Shown here: one piece after another, positions 8,171-17,438 of the stretch
Position numbering within the stretch: position 1 is the first letter of the stretch
How the letters are laid out: each line of letters begins with the position of its first letter
Assembly: GCF_002810445.1 (NCBI RefSeq)
Contig: NZ_NEXS01000003.1
Coordinates: 186,001 to 250,000 of the forward strand
Source of the DNA: Advenella sp. S44
Lineage (GTDB): Bacteria; Pseudomonadota; Gammaproteobacteria; Burkholderiales; Burkholderiaceae_B
Reading direction: 5' to 3'
DNA: 64,000 nt
Translations under genes and position numbers: made by a program
The notes under the pieces: model-generated
Seen by the model: the letters and a program-made list of their open reading frames with translations, nothing else
The model's database searches: none
What the model was told of the DNA's origin: nothing

Positions 8171-8767
8171 TTATTGGATAACGTTGCCTGAAATGCGGCC
8201 CGGCGCAAAAAAACCGGAAAGTGTGCCCTGGGCCGCCAGGATCAGATCGGTGCATTCGCGTACGGCGCCGCTGCCGCCCGGTAACGTAGTGGTCCAATGC
8301 GCCGTCTGCTGTACATATAGCGGAGCGTTTGGCACGCTAATCGCAAAGCCGCATTTTTGCATGGCCGGCAGATCAATGACATCGTCGCCCATGAAAGCAA
8401 CGTTTTCTAAACCCAGGCCCATGTCCCCAGCTAATTTGCTGAGTACGGAAACCTTGTCGCGTACATTCTGAAAGACATTGGACAGTCCCAGATCCGCGGC
8501 GCGGCGCGTCAGGATCTCGCCTTCGCGGCCGGTAATCAGCACGACGCGCACGCCTGCCTGGTGCAGCATTTTCAGGCCATGGCCGTCCAGCGCGCAAAAG
8601 CGCTTCATGAGCTCGCCATGTTCGCCATACCACAGGCTGCCATCGGTCAGGATGCCGTCAACATCGAAGGCGATGAGCCTGACCTGGGCGGCAAGTTCGC
8701 GCACGGGCTGGCTGATTTTGGAGAGCACCAGCGCTTCGGCCGGATGGGGGGTGGTGATAGGTTTCAT
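8171..8767 (-). CDS. kdsC: 3-deoxy-D-manno-octulosonate 8-phosphate phosphatase
   Basis: This 198-residue HAD phosphatase has the nucleophile motif FDVDGILTDG (Asp35, Asp37), GREGEILTRRA and GDDVIDLPAM. It makes free Kdo from Kdo-8-phosphate in the cytoplasm. It sits between kdsD and lptC with gaps of a few bases, the normal Kdo/LPS-transport operon. Confidence 0.94.
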   Translation of the reverse strand: MKPITTPHPAEALVLSKISQPVRELAAQVRLIAFDVDGILTDGSLWYGEHGELMKRFCALDGHGLKMLHQAGVRVVLITGREGEILTRRAADLGLSNVFQNVRDKVSVLSKLAGDMGLGLENVAFMGDDVIDLPAMQKCGFAISVPNAPLYVQQTAHWTTTLPGGSGAVRECTDLILAAQGTLSGFFAPGRISGNVIQ

Positions 8768-8770
8768 ACG

Positions 8771-9760
8771 TCAGATTACTTTGGCATCCATCAGGTCGTG
8801 CATATGCAGGGCGCCGACCAGTGTTTGCTCCTGATTGACCACCAGCATGGTGGAAAGTTTATGTTGCTCCATGACGGCGGCCGCTTCTGCGGCCAGCGCC
8901 TCGGGCCCGATTGTGCGGGGATTGGGCGTCATGACCTGTCCGACCGTAATGGGTCGGATATCCCCTCTTTGCATAATAAGCCGCCGCAGGTCGCCATCGG
9001 TGAAAATGCCCAGTGGCTTGCGTGTCTGATCGGCGATCACGGTCATGCCCATGCGTTTGCCGGTCATCTCTTCCAGTACGTTCTGCATTGGCGTATCGGG
9101 GCCGACAATAGGCAGTTCCTGGCCCTGGCGCATGACATCGCGCACATGCGTCAGCAGGCGGCGACCGAGTGCGCCGCCAGGATGGGAGCGGGCAAAATCG
9201 GAAGTGCCAAAGCCCCGGGCTTCCAGGCATGCAATCGCCAGCGCATCGCCCAGCGCCAATGTTACCGTGGTGCTGGAGGTAGGCGCCAGATTGAGCGGAC
9301 AGGCCTCACGGGTGACGCCGACATCCAGGAAAACATCCGACAGGCTGGCCAGCTCGGAATAGCGATTGCCGCAAATGCCGATGATTTTTGAACCCAGGCG
9401 TCGGGCGATTGGCAAAATAGTCGCCAGTTCGGCGGAAGACCCTGAATAGGACACGGCGATAATAATATCGTCGCCGGTAATCATGCCCAGGTCGCCATGT
9501 GCAGCTTCGGCAGCGTGTACGAAATAGCTCGGCGAGCCGGTGGAGGCGAAGGTGGCCGATATTTTCCGGGCGATGTGTCCCGATTTGCCGATGCCCGTGA
9601 CAGCGACGCGCCCGGAGGTGGCCAGCAGCAGCGTAACCGCTTGCGCAAAGCGATCGTCCAGGCGTGCGTCAAGCTGCTGCAGCTCGGTAATCTCGGTCTG
9701 CAGCGTGCGATGCGCAGAGGCAAGGGCATCGTCAGAGGTAAATGCAATTTCAGTGACCAT
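8771..9760 (-). CDS. kdsD: D-arabinose 5-phosphate isomerase (KpsF/GutQ family)
   Basis: This 329-residue enzyme has an N-terminal SIS domain (VAVTGIGKSGHIARKISATF; HAAEAAHGDLGMI; SYSGSSAEL) and two C-terminal CBS domains from about residue 205. It converts ribulose-5-phosphate to arabinose-5-phosphate, the first step of Kdo synthesis. It heads the minus-strand Kdo/LPS block, with the nearly 500-bp gap to purT behind it. Confidence 0.94.
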   Translation of the reverse strand: MVTEIAFTSDDALASAHRTLQTEITELQQLDARLDDRFAQAVTLLLATSGRVAVTGIGKSGHIARKISATFASTGSPSYFVHAAEAAHGDLGMITGDDIIIAVSYSGSSAELATILPIARRLGSKIIGICGNRYSELASLSDVFLDVGVTREACPLNLAPTSSTTVTLALGDALAIACLEARGFGTSDFARSHPGGALGRRLLTHVRDVMRQGQELPIVGPDTPMQNVLEEMTGKRMGMTVIADQTRKPLGIFTDGDLRRLIMQRGDIRPITVGQVMTPNPRTIGPEALAAEAAAVMEQHKLSTMLVVNQEQTLVGALHMHDLMDAKVI

Positions 9761-10253
9761 CTGCCGATTTTAATCGTAACTGCACGGCAAGATGGATAAT
9801 TTACTGGCTTCTGTCAAAATGTGCGCCGGCTTGCAGGCCATTGCCCCGCGGGCCTGCCGTAAGGGAGCAGGTTATCGCAGGTTATCGTAAGGGGCAGGTC
9901 ATGCCGGTGCCACCGGCGTGGCCACTTGCGTGCCCCCGCAGATGCAGTTAATGTCCGGAAAGCTGGACACTGGCGGCACGCATATCTATGTCTTGGTCGA
10001 TGCGGCGCTTACACGAGTATATGTGCCCGCGCCAAAGACAGTAAATGCGCCTGGGGACGTGCCCCGCTGTTTTTGTGATGCCGCCGTTTTATAATCCCTG
10101 TATTTCCTGCTTTGTTTGCCGGTGCCGGCAAGCCGCCGTTGCCGTAAGCGTTTGCGGGCCACGCGTGCTTGTGCTTTTGGTTGCAATACGGTACTTTTTG
10201 CGGTTTTCTGCCGGCGGCAAACAGCACAACCCATTGATTTTACCCTTCTTATC
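9761..10253. other. kdsD-purT divergent intergenic region
   Basis: I see no supported gene in these 493 bases. A 10-bp direct repeat (GCAGGTTATC twice, 9867-9886) is flanked by GTAAGG copies. A GGGGACGTGCCCC near-palindrome (10053-10065) runs into GCTGTTTTT and may be a weak terminator. A TATAAT hexamer (10090-10095) has no good -35 partner. Promoters for kdsD and purT must lie here. Confidence 0.45.
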
Positions 10254-11480
10254 ATGACCACCCATTTTCCTTCTCCCGTTTTGAGTACTCCTTTTTCCAG
10301 CGCGGCCACCCGCGTGATGCTGCTCGGTTCGGGGGAGCTGGGCAAAGAGGTCGTAATCGCCCTGCAGCGCCTGGGCGTCGAAGTGATCGCCGTGGACCGT
10401 TATGAAAATGCGCCAGCGCACCAGGTGGCCCATCGCGCCCATGTCGTAAGCATGACAGACAAAGACGCCCTGCGCCGGATCATTGACGCCGAACAGCCGC
10501 ATGTGATTGTGCCCGAGATCGAGGCCATTGCCACCGATCTGCTGGTCGAGCTGGAGGCTGAAGGGCAGGTACGGGTGATACCCACGGCACTGGCCGCCAG
10601 ACTAACCATGGACCGGGAAGGCATTCGCAGGCTGGCTGCGGAAACGTTGGGCTTGCCCACCTCTGCCTTTCGCTTTGTCGATACACAGCAGGATCTGCAG
10701 CAGGCCATTGATCAGGATATTGGTTACCCTTGTGTGGTCAAACCGGTTATGTCTTCGTCAGGAAAGGGTCAGTCACTGATTCGCAATGCTGACGAGGTGC
10801 AGCAGGCCTGGCAGTATTCCCAGGAAGGCGGGCGCGTGGGCAAGGGTCGAATCATCGTGGAAGGGTTTGTCCGTTTCGATTATGAAATCACGCTGCTGAC
10901 CGTGCGGGCGCGCGACCCCAAAAGCGGTGAAATCGTCACGCATTTTTGCGAGCCTATCGGCCATCGCCAGGAAGCGGGCGATTATGTGGAAAGCTGGCAA
11001 CCGCAGTCGATGTCGCCCACTGCGCTGCAACGGGCCAAGGACATTTCCCTGGCGGTGACCGGCGCCTTACAGGGACTGGGCGTTTTCGGAGTGGAACTGT
11101 TTGTCGCAGGCGACGATGTCTGGTTTTCCGAGGTCAGCCCGAGACCCCATGATACCGGTATGGTGACCATGATCACGCAGGTCCAGAACGAATTCGAATT
11201 GCATGCGCGTGCGCTGCTCGGGCTGCCGGTCAATACCGCTTTGCGCGCCGCTGGGGCCAGTAGCGTGATATATGGGGGTGTAGATGCCGATGCCGTCAGT
11301 TTCAGTCATGTGGCCGAAGCGCTGGCAGAGCCCGATACTGACGTGCGCCTTTTCGGCAAACCCCAGTCATTCGTGCGTCGCCGCATGGGCGTGGCGCTGG
11401 CGGCGGCCGACACGTGCGAGCTGGCCCGGGGAAAAGCCTTGCGCGTGTCCTCGACCATTACGGTGGCGGCTGTCGATTAA
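10254..11480 (+). CDS. purT: Formate-dependent phosphoribosylglycinamide formyltransferase PurT
   Basis: This 408-residue ATP-grasp enzyme makes formyl-GAR from GAR, formate and ATP in purine synthesis. The core begins [22 protein letters not shown], followed by the family segments [16 protein letters not shown] and [11 protein letters not shown], and the metal-binding part [17 protein letters not shown]. The frame opens earlier (10116), but the ATG at 10254 fits the family length of about 390-400. It precedes apt, so it is part of a small purine group. Confidence 0.95.
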   Translation: MTTHFPSPVLSTPFSSAATRVMLLGSGELGKEVVIALQRLGVEVIAVDRYENAPAHQVAHRAHVVSMTDKDALRRIIDAEQPHVIVPEIEAIATDLLVELEAEGQVRVIPTALAARLTMDREGIRRLAAETLGLPTSAFRFVDTQQDLQQAIDQDIGYPCVVKPVMSSSGKGQSLIRNADEVQQAWQYSQEGGRVGKGRIIVEGFVRFDYEITLLTVRARDPKSGEIVTHFCEPIGHRQEAGDYVESWQPQSMSPTALQRAKDISLAVTGALQGLGVFGVELFVAGDDVWFSEVSPRPHDTGMVTMITQVQNEFELHARALLGLPVNTALRAAGASSVIYGGVDADAVSFSHVAEALAEPDTDVRLFGKPQSFVRRRMGVALAAADTCELARGKALRVSSTITVAAVD

Positions 11481-11570
11481 GACACGATGCGAATATAGCC
11501 GGTATTGCTATCGGTGAATCGGCTATAGTGTCGTTGTTTGATTTTCACCGTCACAGGAGTTTCCGACATC

Positions 11571-12110
11571 ATGACCATGATTGACCCGCATCAAATGGTG
11601 ACCAACGCCATCCGCAGCGTGCCTGACTGGCCGAAGCCGGGCATCACCTTTCGTGATATCACACCTGTGTTGCAAGATCCGCGTACGTTCCGGGTCTTGC
11701 TGGATATTTTTGTTTACCGGTATATGTGCGAGCGCCTGGACCTGATCGCCGGTATTGACGCGCGGGGCTTTATCGTGGGCAGCGTGCTGGCCTATGAACT
11801 CAAACTGGGCTTCGTGCCGGTGCGCAAGAAGGGCAAATTGCCCTTTCAGACGCTGGCTGAAGAATACTCGCTGGAATACGGCAATGCCAGTGTTGAAATG
11901 CACACCGACTCGGTGCGGCCCGGGCAACGGGTCTTGCTGGTGGATGATCTGATTGCGACCGGCGGCACGATGCTGGCGGCCGCCAAACTGTTGCAGCGGC
12001 TGGGAGCCAATGTCGTGGAAGCGGCAGCCATTATCGATTTACCTGAACTGGGCGGCTCCAAACTGTTGCGCGAAAATGGCGCGTCGGTCTTTACTGTCTG
12101 CGAATTCTAA
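11571..12110 (+). CDS. apt: Adenine phosphoribosyltransferase
   Basis: This 179-residue purine salvage enzyme makes AMP from adenine and PRPP. The PRPP loop is [17 protein letters not shown] (121-137), and the family segments [14 protein letters not shown] and [10 protein letters not shown] are present. The start at 11571 has AGGAG 12 bases upstream; an inner ATG two codons later is possible. It lies 90 bases after purT on the same strand. An AGTCCG/CGGACT hairpin (12122-12140) follows the stop but has no T-run. Confidence 0.95.
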   Translation: MTMIDPHQMVTNAIRSVPDWPKPGITFRDITPVLQDPRTFRVLLDIFVYRYMCERLDLIAGIDARGFIVGSVLAYELKLGFVPVRKKGKLPFQTLAEEYSLEYGNASVEMHTDSVRPGQRVLLVDDLIATGGTMLAAAKLLQRLGANVVEAAAIIDLPELGGSKLLRENGASVFTVCEF

Positions 12111-12284
12111 GACTTGCGCCCAGTCCGGTTCAGACGGACTTCGCCGACCGATGTTGCGTCTTTTCTGGTGGCGTTTCAATTGCCAGCGCCAACTGCCAGT
12201 GCGCGACACTCAGTGCCAGGGTACCAGCATCCAACTGTCCCTGTCTGACTGCCTGTATCCAATTGCCTCAAAAGCCGGCCGCCT

Positions 12285-13793
12285 TTACAGAAACAGCTTG
12301 TATGCCGGGTTTTTGCTTTCGTTCTCGTAGGGATAGCCGATTTGCGACAGGAATTGCCTGAACGCCTTCTTGTCGGCAGGCGGAACCTGAATGCCGATCA
12401 GCACCCGGCCATAGTCAGAGCCCTGGTTGCGGTAATGGAACAGGCTGATATTCCACTCGGGGTTCATGGTGTTCAGAAAACGCATCAGGGCCCCGGGGCG
12501 TTCCGGGAACTCAAAACGGTACAATTCTTCATTATCTGCCAGCGGCGAATGGCCGCCCACCATGTATCGCAAATGTGATTTGGCCAAATCGTCATGGCTC
12601 AGGTCCAACGTCTCGAACTTCTTGCGGCGCAGGGTATTGGCCAGTTTCTCGGCTTCGGCCAGTGAACTGATCTGAATCCCCACAAAGACATGCGCTTTTT
12701 GCGCGTCCGAGATACGATAATTGAATTCGGTCACGCTGCGGTTGCCCAGCAGCATACATAACTGTCGGAAACTGCCGCGCTCTTCGGGCATGGTCACGGC
12801 AAAAATGGCTTCCTTGGCTTCGCCCACATCGGCCCGCTCTGCGACAAAGCGCAGTCGGTCAAAATTCATGTTGGCGCCCGAGGCAATGGCAATCACGGTC
12901 TTGTTTTTCCAGCCGTGTTCGGCAGCGTAGCGCTTGGCCCCGGCCAGACCGAGGGCGCCGGCCGGCTCGACCACATTGCGGGTATCCTGAAAGACATCCT
13001 TGATGGCGGCGCACAGCTCATCGGTATTGACGGTGATGATGTCGTCGGCATACTTGTGAATCAGGCGGAAGGTTTCGCTGCCCACCTGTTTGACGGCTGT
13101 TCCGTCGGAAAACAGACCGACATCATTCAGGTGGACGCGACGCCCGGCACGAAAGCTGCGCGCCATGGCGTCCGAATCCTCGGTCTGAACGCCAATAACG
13201 GCCACTTCCGGACGCAACTGTTTGATATAGGCAGCAATGCCGGCAAGCAGGCCGCCGCCGCCAATGGGGACAAAGACCGCATCAAGTTTGCCGGGGTGCT
13301 GATGCAGAATTTCCATGGCAACCGTGCCTTGTCCGGCGATCACGTCGGGATCGTCAAACGGATGCACGAACGTGAGCTTTTCCTTTTTTTCAAGGGTGCA
13401 TGCAAATTCAAAGGCGTCACTATACGAGTCGCCGTGCAACACTGCTTCGCCACCCAGGCGTTTTACGGCTTCTACCTTGACAGCGGGTGTAGAAGTGGGC
13501 ATCACGATCACGGCGCGGCAACCCAGTCGCTTGGCGGACATGGCGACCCCCTGGGCATGGTTGCCCGCAGAGGCGGCAATGACCCCGTGCTTGAGCGCTT
13601 CGGGGGGTAAATTGGCCATTTTGTTGTAGGCGCCGCGGATTTTGAAGCTGAACACCGGCTGGGTATCTTCACGTTTGAGCAGCACTGTATTCTGAATTCG
13701 CTGCGAGAGCAGGGTTGCCGGTTCAAGGGATGTTTCGATTGCGACATCGTATACACGGGATGTCAATATGCGTTTCAGGTAGTCGGTTGACAT
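12285..13793 (-). CDS. ilvA: Threonine ammonia-lyase, biosynthetic
   Basis: This 502-residue PLP enzyme deaminates threonine to 2-oxobutanoate for isoleucine synthesis. The PLP lysine is K51 in FSFKIRGAYNK, and the phosphate loop GGGGLLAG is present. The C-terminal third (from about 320) carries the two ACT-like regulatory segments of the biosynthetic form, so feedback control by isoleucine is expected. It is a single gene, and no leader or attenuator was recognised. Confidence 0.95.
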   Translation of the reverse strand: MSTDYLKRILTSRVYDVAIETSLEPATLLSQRIQNTVLLKREDTQPVFSFKIRGAYNKMANLPPEALKHGVIAASAGNHAQGVAMSAKRLGCRAVIVMPTSTPAVKVEAVKRLGGEAVLHGDSYSDAFEFACTLEKKEKLTFVHPFDDPDVIAGQGTVAMEILHQHPGKLDAVFVPIGGGGLLAGIAAYIKQLRPEVAVIGVQTEDSDAMARSFRAGRRVHLNDVGLFSDGTAVKQVGSETFRLIHKYADDIITVNTDELCAAIKDVFQDTRNVVEPAGALGLAGAKRYAAEHGWKNKTVIAIASGANMNFDRLRFVAERADVGEAKEAIFAVTMPEERGSFRQLCMLLGNRSVTEFNYRISDAQKAHVFVGIQISSLAEAEKLANTLRRKKFETLDLSHDDLAKSHLRYMVGGHSPLADNEELYRFEFPERPGALMRFLNTMNPEWNISLFHYRNQGSDYGRVLIGIQVPPADKKAFRQFLSQIGYPYENESKNPAYKLFL

Positions 13794-13909
13794 GTTATTT
13801 TTGAAAGAAAAGAGAATACAGGCGAGCGCTTAAGGTTAACATAGCGGATCTGATTTTAGGATTAAAGCCGGAACCATCGTTTTCAAAAAGTCGGTCCAAT
13901 AGGGAAGTT

Positions 13910-14503
13910 ATGGAACATGAAGTAATGTTGTGGGTCAGGGAAATGCTGGCTGTGTTGTCCCTTCCAGCTGTCGGCTTGCCCGGCATTTTCGTAGTGGCCC
14001 TGGTGTCGGCCACGTTGTTGCCGCTGGGTTCCGAGCCGGTGGTCATTGCTTATCTGAAGATCGCGCCCGACATGTTCTGGCCCGCGATCCTGGTCGCCAC
14101 TGTCGGCAACACCATTGGTGGTGTGATTACCTTTTATATGGGTACGGCGGCAAAGGTCGCCTACGAGAAATTTCAGCAAAAGCAGGCGATGGCTGCAGGC
14201 GAAATTACAGATGAAATCGGCCGGGCGGTGGCGGCCGAAGAAAAATATCTGTCTGAAGGCGACTTGCCGGTCCCTGCCGCCCAGCACAAAGAAGGCGGCA
14301 AGTGGCATGGGAGGATGACTTATTATTTCGAGCGCTTCGGTCCTGCCGCACTGCTGTTTTCCTGGTTGCCTGGAGTAGGCGACCCATTATGCGGTGTTGC
14401 GGGCTGGATGCGCCTGCCCGTGCTGCCGTGCATCGTTTTTATGACCATTGGCAAATTTCTGCGCTATGTGCTGATGACCGCTGCCGTTTTGTGGATCTGG
14501 TAG
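13910..14503 (+). CDS. YqaA family membrane protein (VTT/DedA-like)
   Basis: This 197-residue protein has hydrophobic segments near residues 12-40, 52-75, 140-160 and 172-195 and the motif SWLPGVGDPLCGVAGWMRL, typical of YqaA-type VTT-domain proteins. DedA/VTT proteins are linked to lipid translocation and membrane homeostasis; YqaA itself is poorly characterised. A charged soluble insert (about 85-130) separates the two membrane halves. It is divergent from ilvA and the last ordinary gene before the accessory block at 14.5 kb. Confidence 0.85.
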   Translation: MEHEVMLWVREMLAVLSLPAVGLPGIFVVALVSATLLPLGSEPVVIAYLKIAPDMFWPAILVATVGNTIGGVITFYMGTAAKVAYEKFQQKQAMAAGEITDEIGRAVAAEEKYLSEGDLPVPAAQHKEGGKWHGRMTYYFERFGPAALLFSWLPGVGDPLCGVAGWMRLPVLPCIVFMTIGKFLRYVLMTAAVLWIW

Positions 14504-14585
14504 GAGGCCAGGAAGACATAAGGGTGCCTTCATATGGGGAGCCGGATGAATGTTGCCCCAAGCGCTACAGGCCACCATTTGTCAG

Positions 14586-14790
14586 TCAGTTTATCCGGGA
14601 TGGCAGCCACGTAACTATGGCAGGGGAATACACGATTAAAAGCAACATTAGTAACATTGCGCCAAGCAACGGGACCGTCAGTGCGATTACTTTGGTAACA
14701 GACACGCGTGCGATACCAGAGCAAAGAAAAAGGCATGTACCAACAGGTGGAGTAATCAACCCGAAGGCCATGCCAAGCCAATCTAATGTG
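14586..14790 (-). pseudogene. remnant of TRAP transporter large permease (DctM), C-terminal end
   Basis: The minus-strand frame reads IYYTLDWLGMAFGLITPPVG and then CLFLCSGIARVSVTKVIALT, ending at TGA near 14586. GLITPPVG followed by a hydrophobic helix is the hallmark of the last segments of DctM-type TRAP permeases. Only about 68 residues remain of the usual 420 or so, and no upstream part, small permease or binding protein is present. It is a 3' remnant, probably left by the rearrangement that brought in the neighbouring catabolic cluster. Confidence 0.75.
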
Positions 14791-14803
14791 TAATATATTA
14801 GAT
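14781..14803. repeat. inverted repeat at the end of the TRAP remnant
   Basis: ATCTAAT (14781-14787) and ATTAGAT (14797-14803) form 7-bp arms around 9 nt. It marks the upstream limit of the recognisable TRAP fragment. No transposase lies nearby. Confidence 0.45.
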
Positions 14804-14945
14804 GTCAGAAGGAACGGTGGACAACAAGGGATTACACGGATAAAGTGGCAATACATGCGTTGGTTGATCGGCGCGGTAGAGCTATTACGACGTCCATCGA
14901 CATATATTGAGGGTAGTAGCCGCGACTAGGTTGATTGGTCTCAGA

Positions 14946-15641
14946 CTAGTCTGGCCGATTTACTTCTGTTCGCATCGCGTGTATGGCGTCGATGTAGTTT
15001 GACAAATCTTCCAAAGACCTTTCTGGATTTCGTAAGCGCATGCTGTTTACAAGACTTTGTCTCAGATCATTGAAACCTTCATTTTGTGCTACTTCCTTTT
15101 GTGGGAACATTAGCGTTTCGATAAGTAGGTTTACGCATATACAGAGTAATTGATTGTGGGCCGCGCGAGCGATGAGTTTGAGTAGGTCATTATCAGCAGA
15201 CGTTCGGGATTTAAGCGGCTGACTCTGATTGGCGCATTCGTCCAGCGCGTGAAAATCATTTTCCGTGGCACGCGCGCATGCCGTCCGTACCGTAATTTCT
15301 AAAACCATGGTACGAAAAGCATACAGCTCTTGAATCGTAAACCGGCCAAGAAGCAGCAGATCGCACACCGATTGACTTAAAGTTGCAGTATCACCATCGC
15401 ATATAAAGGCCCCTGCATTTTTACCCGCATCAAACTTAACAATGCCCGCTTGCTCCAGAGTTCGCAGCGCCTCACGAACAGCAGGGCGCCCAACATTGAA
15501 TTGTGCAGCCAGAACGCGCTCCGATGGCAATCTGTCGCCTGGCTTTAGCTGTTTGGCAGCGATATTCTTGCGGATTTCCTGGCAAATTTTGTCGAAGACT
15601 CTTGGCTTTTTCCGGTCTCCGTGCTGAGAGCTAATGAGCAT
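14946..15641 (-). CDS. GntR family regulator, FadR/FCD type
   Basis: This 231-residue regulator has an N-terminal winged helix-turn-helix (about 12-78; LKPGDRLPSERVLAAQFNVG followed by RPAVREALRTLEQAGIV) and an all-helical FCD ligand domain. FCD regulators usually sense carboxylic acids or related catabolites. It is divergent from a second FCD regulator at 15689, with only 47 bp between starts. Codons and base use are AT-richer than in the flanking housekeeping genes. The ligand is unknown. Confidence 0.88.
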   Translation of the reverse strand: MLISSQHGDRKKPRVFDKICQEIRKNIAAKQLKPGDRLPSERVLAAQFNVGRPAVREALRTLEQAGIVKFDAGKNAGAFICDGDTATLSQSVCDLLLLGRFTIQELYAFRTMVLEITVRTACARATENDFHALDECANQSQPLKSRTSADNDLLKLIARAAHNQLLCICVNLLIETLMFPQKEVAQNEGFNDLRQSLVNSMRLRNPERSLEDLSNYIDAIHAMRTEVNRPD

Positions 15642-15646
15642 GGTGT

Positions 15647-15661
15647 AATATCTCCGATATT
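15647..15661. promoter_or_regulatory. inverted repeat in the divergent GntR promoter region
   Basis: AATATC-TCC-GATATT is a perfect 6-bp inverted repeat with a 3-nt spacer, placed 6 bp upstream of the minus-strand regulator start. It could be an operator for one of the two regulators; this is inferred from position only. Confidence 0.4.
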
Positions 15662-15688
15662 GAATAACCTCGAGACCTCAAATCATTC

Positions 15689-16351
15689 ATGACGCATTTT
15701 CCATCTCCTCAATTTGTCACGCTTCCCAGCCAAATCGCGCGTTCGATAGCAGATGCAATCATGAAAAATGAAGTAAAACCAGGCGCCAGCCTCCGGGAGA
15801 TTCCCTTGGCTGAAAAGTTTGGCGTGAGCCGAAGCAGTGTCCGGGAAGCGCTTCGGATCTTGGAACGGGATGGGGTAGTTTCTATCCGTCCGCGACATGG
15901 CGCCAAAGTCACCGAGCTGACAGCTACTGAAATGGCTGAAATCTACCAAATCAGGGCTGCACTACTGGGCGTCGCTTTCGAGCTATATGCTGCTCGCGTA
16001 AATATCAATGATCTGAAATTCCTCGAAGAAAAACTAGTAAAAATGGGAGCTATTGTTGCTAGCAGCGATGACATTAAAGCCTTAGTTCATGCGGATCTTT
16101 CGGCGAGTATGGCCGACTTCGTATTCCAGAATTGCGGCAATAAGAAGCTCGCAGCTTTACTGAATCAAATGTCTTTGCAAGTGGCCCGGTACACGTTGTT
16201 AGGTTTATCGACCGAGATTCGTCGCCAACAATCAATTCACAATTGGGACAAAGTACTCGATGCGTTCAGGTTACACGATGCAGCGCAGGCCAACCGTGTT
16301 GGAAAAAAGATGGTTAACGACACTTTAGACCACGCGTTGTCATTATTGTAG
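15689..16351 (+). CDS. GntR family regulator, FadR/FCD type
   Basis: This 220-residue regulator has a winged helix-turn-helix (about 10-75; EIPLAEKFGVSRSSVREALR) and an FCD domain of about 130 residues. It lies directly upstream of the TauD-type dioxygenase operon, whose promoter carries FadR-like palindromes, so it is the best candidate for that operon's repressor. The inducer is probably the substrate or an acid intermediate. It shares only family-level similarity with its divergent neighbour, so it is not a recent duplicate. Confidence 0.88.
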   Translation: MTHFPSPQFVTLPSQIARSIADAIMKNEVKPGASLREIPLAEKFGVSRSSVREALRILERDGVVSIRPRHGAKVTELTATEMAEIYQIRAALLGVAFELYAARVNINDLKFLEEKLVKMGAIVASSDDIKALVHADLSASMADFVFQNCGNKKLAALLNQMSLQVARYTLLGLSTEIRRQQSIHNWDKVLDAFRLHDAAQANRVGKKMVNDTLDHALSLL

Positions 16352-16376
16352 ATAATACAAAACATATTGTCGACAA
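16346..16376. promoter_or_regulatory. upstream GntR-type operator candidates
   Basis: TTGTA-GATAA-TACAA (16346-16360) partly overlaps the end of the regulator gene. The perfect 10-bp palindrome TTGTCGACAA (16367-16376) follows. The latter is identical to the core of the site at 16452-16463, 86 bp further on, a pair that could allow looping by a dimeric FCD regulator. Confidence 0.65.
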
Positions 16377-16447
16377 AAAAATAATATTCCCTGAATCACT
16401 AAAATAATAGAAAAAATACTTGAATAATAGGGGGAATTAATTTATTC

Positions 16448-16463
16448 TATAATTGTCGACAAT
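16448..16463 (+). promoter_or_regulatory. -10 box and overlapping operator of the dioxygenase operon
   Basis: TATAAT (16448-16453) runs into the perfect 12-bp palindrome ATTGTCGACAAT (16452-16463). A repressor bound here would block the promoter. No strong -35 is visible at standard spacing (TTGAAT at 16420 is too far). AAGGAGGAGG precedes the next ATG at 16488. Confidence 0.65.
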
Positions 16464-16487
16464 GAGACATAAAAAGGAGGAGGCGTA

Positions 16488-17381
16488 ATGACATTCGGGA
16501 AAACTACTTGTCGGAATTTCGAAAACGATCTCAAGATCACGAAATTAACTGAGCACATAGGAGCAAATATCGAGGGTGTGGATTTATCCGATCCCCTGGA
16601 CGAAGCCACCGTACTCGCAATAAAAGAAGCGCTTGAGCAAAACGGGGTTGTTGTGTTTCGCAATCAGGCTCTGTCACCCGTTGCCCACAGAGACTTTAGC
16701 GCCAACTTCGGTCCCTTGGTTGGGCACGTACTCAACCGATTTAATATGGAAGAGTGTCCTGAAGTCACCATTCTTTCGAACGCGGTGAACGATAAAGGCG
16801 AGAAAATCGGGGCTGACCGTGCCGGGATGATCTGGCATTCGGATATGTCCTTTGTTAAGCGGCCGAGCCTAGGGTCATTGCTTTATTGTGTCGAATGTCC
16901 GCCGGTTGGTGCGGACACGCAATTTGCAAGTATGTTTGCCGCTTACGATGCGCTTTCAACGGAAGGTAAAGTTCGCCTCGCATCTTTAAAAGGTGTTCAC
17001 GATTATCCTTGGCATTATCGTACTTATCTGTCTCACCGGACTCCGCTGACGACAGAAGAAGAGGCGAAAACACCACCGGTCTTACATCCGGTTATCAGGA
17101 CTCATCCGAGTACAGAGCGTCAGGCTTTGTATGTCGGTGAGGGTCTCACCAGGACCATCGATGGTATGGACGAAGAAGAAGGCAGAAAGCTTGTCGTTGA
17201 ATTGAGTAATTTTGCAACCCAACCGCAATTTGTGTATTCCCATAAATGGCAGCCAGGCGATCTGGTTTTCTGGGACAACCGATCCACCATGCATCGCGCA
17301 ACAGAATTCGATGATAAGTACCTTCGGCTGATGCGCCGTACAACGATTCTAGGCGACGAGCCTTTTTACCATCCCAACTGA
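16488..17381 (+). CDS. TauD/TfdA family Fe(II)/2-oxoglutarate dioxygenase
   Basis: This 297-residue enzyme has the facial triad H117-x-D119 (IWHSDMSF) and a distal His269 (STMHRATEF), followed by the conserved arginine region YLRLMRRT. TauD/TfdA enzymes hydroxylate and split sulfonates, aryloxyalkanoates and related acids with 2-oxoglutarate, Fe(II) and oxygen. The substrate is not evident. A strong ribosome site precedes the start, and the gene begins an operon with a Bug binding protein and an FAH-family enzyme under probable GntR control. Confidence 0.9.
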   Translation: MTFGKTTCRNFENDLKITKLTEHIGANIEGVDLSDPLDEATVLAIKEALEQNGVVVFRNQALSPVAHRDFSANFGPLVGHVLNRFNMEECPEVTILSNAVNDKGEKIGADRAGMIWHSDMSFVKRPSLGSLLYCVECPPVGADTQFASMFAAYDALSTEGKVRLASLKGVHDYPWHYRTYLSHRTPLTTEEEAKTPPVLHPVIRTHPSTERQALYVGEGLTRTIDGMDEEEGRKLVVELSNFATQPQFVYSHKWQPGDLVFWDNRSTMHRATEFDDKYLRLMRRTTILGDEPFYHPN

Positions 17382-17438
17382 CTGCGACCGGATCAGAAAG
17401 AAAACACAACTCAGTGCAGTAGTATTAAGGAGATCCGC

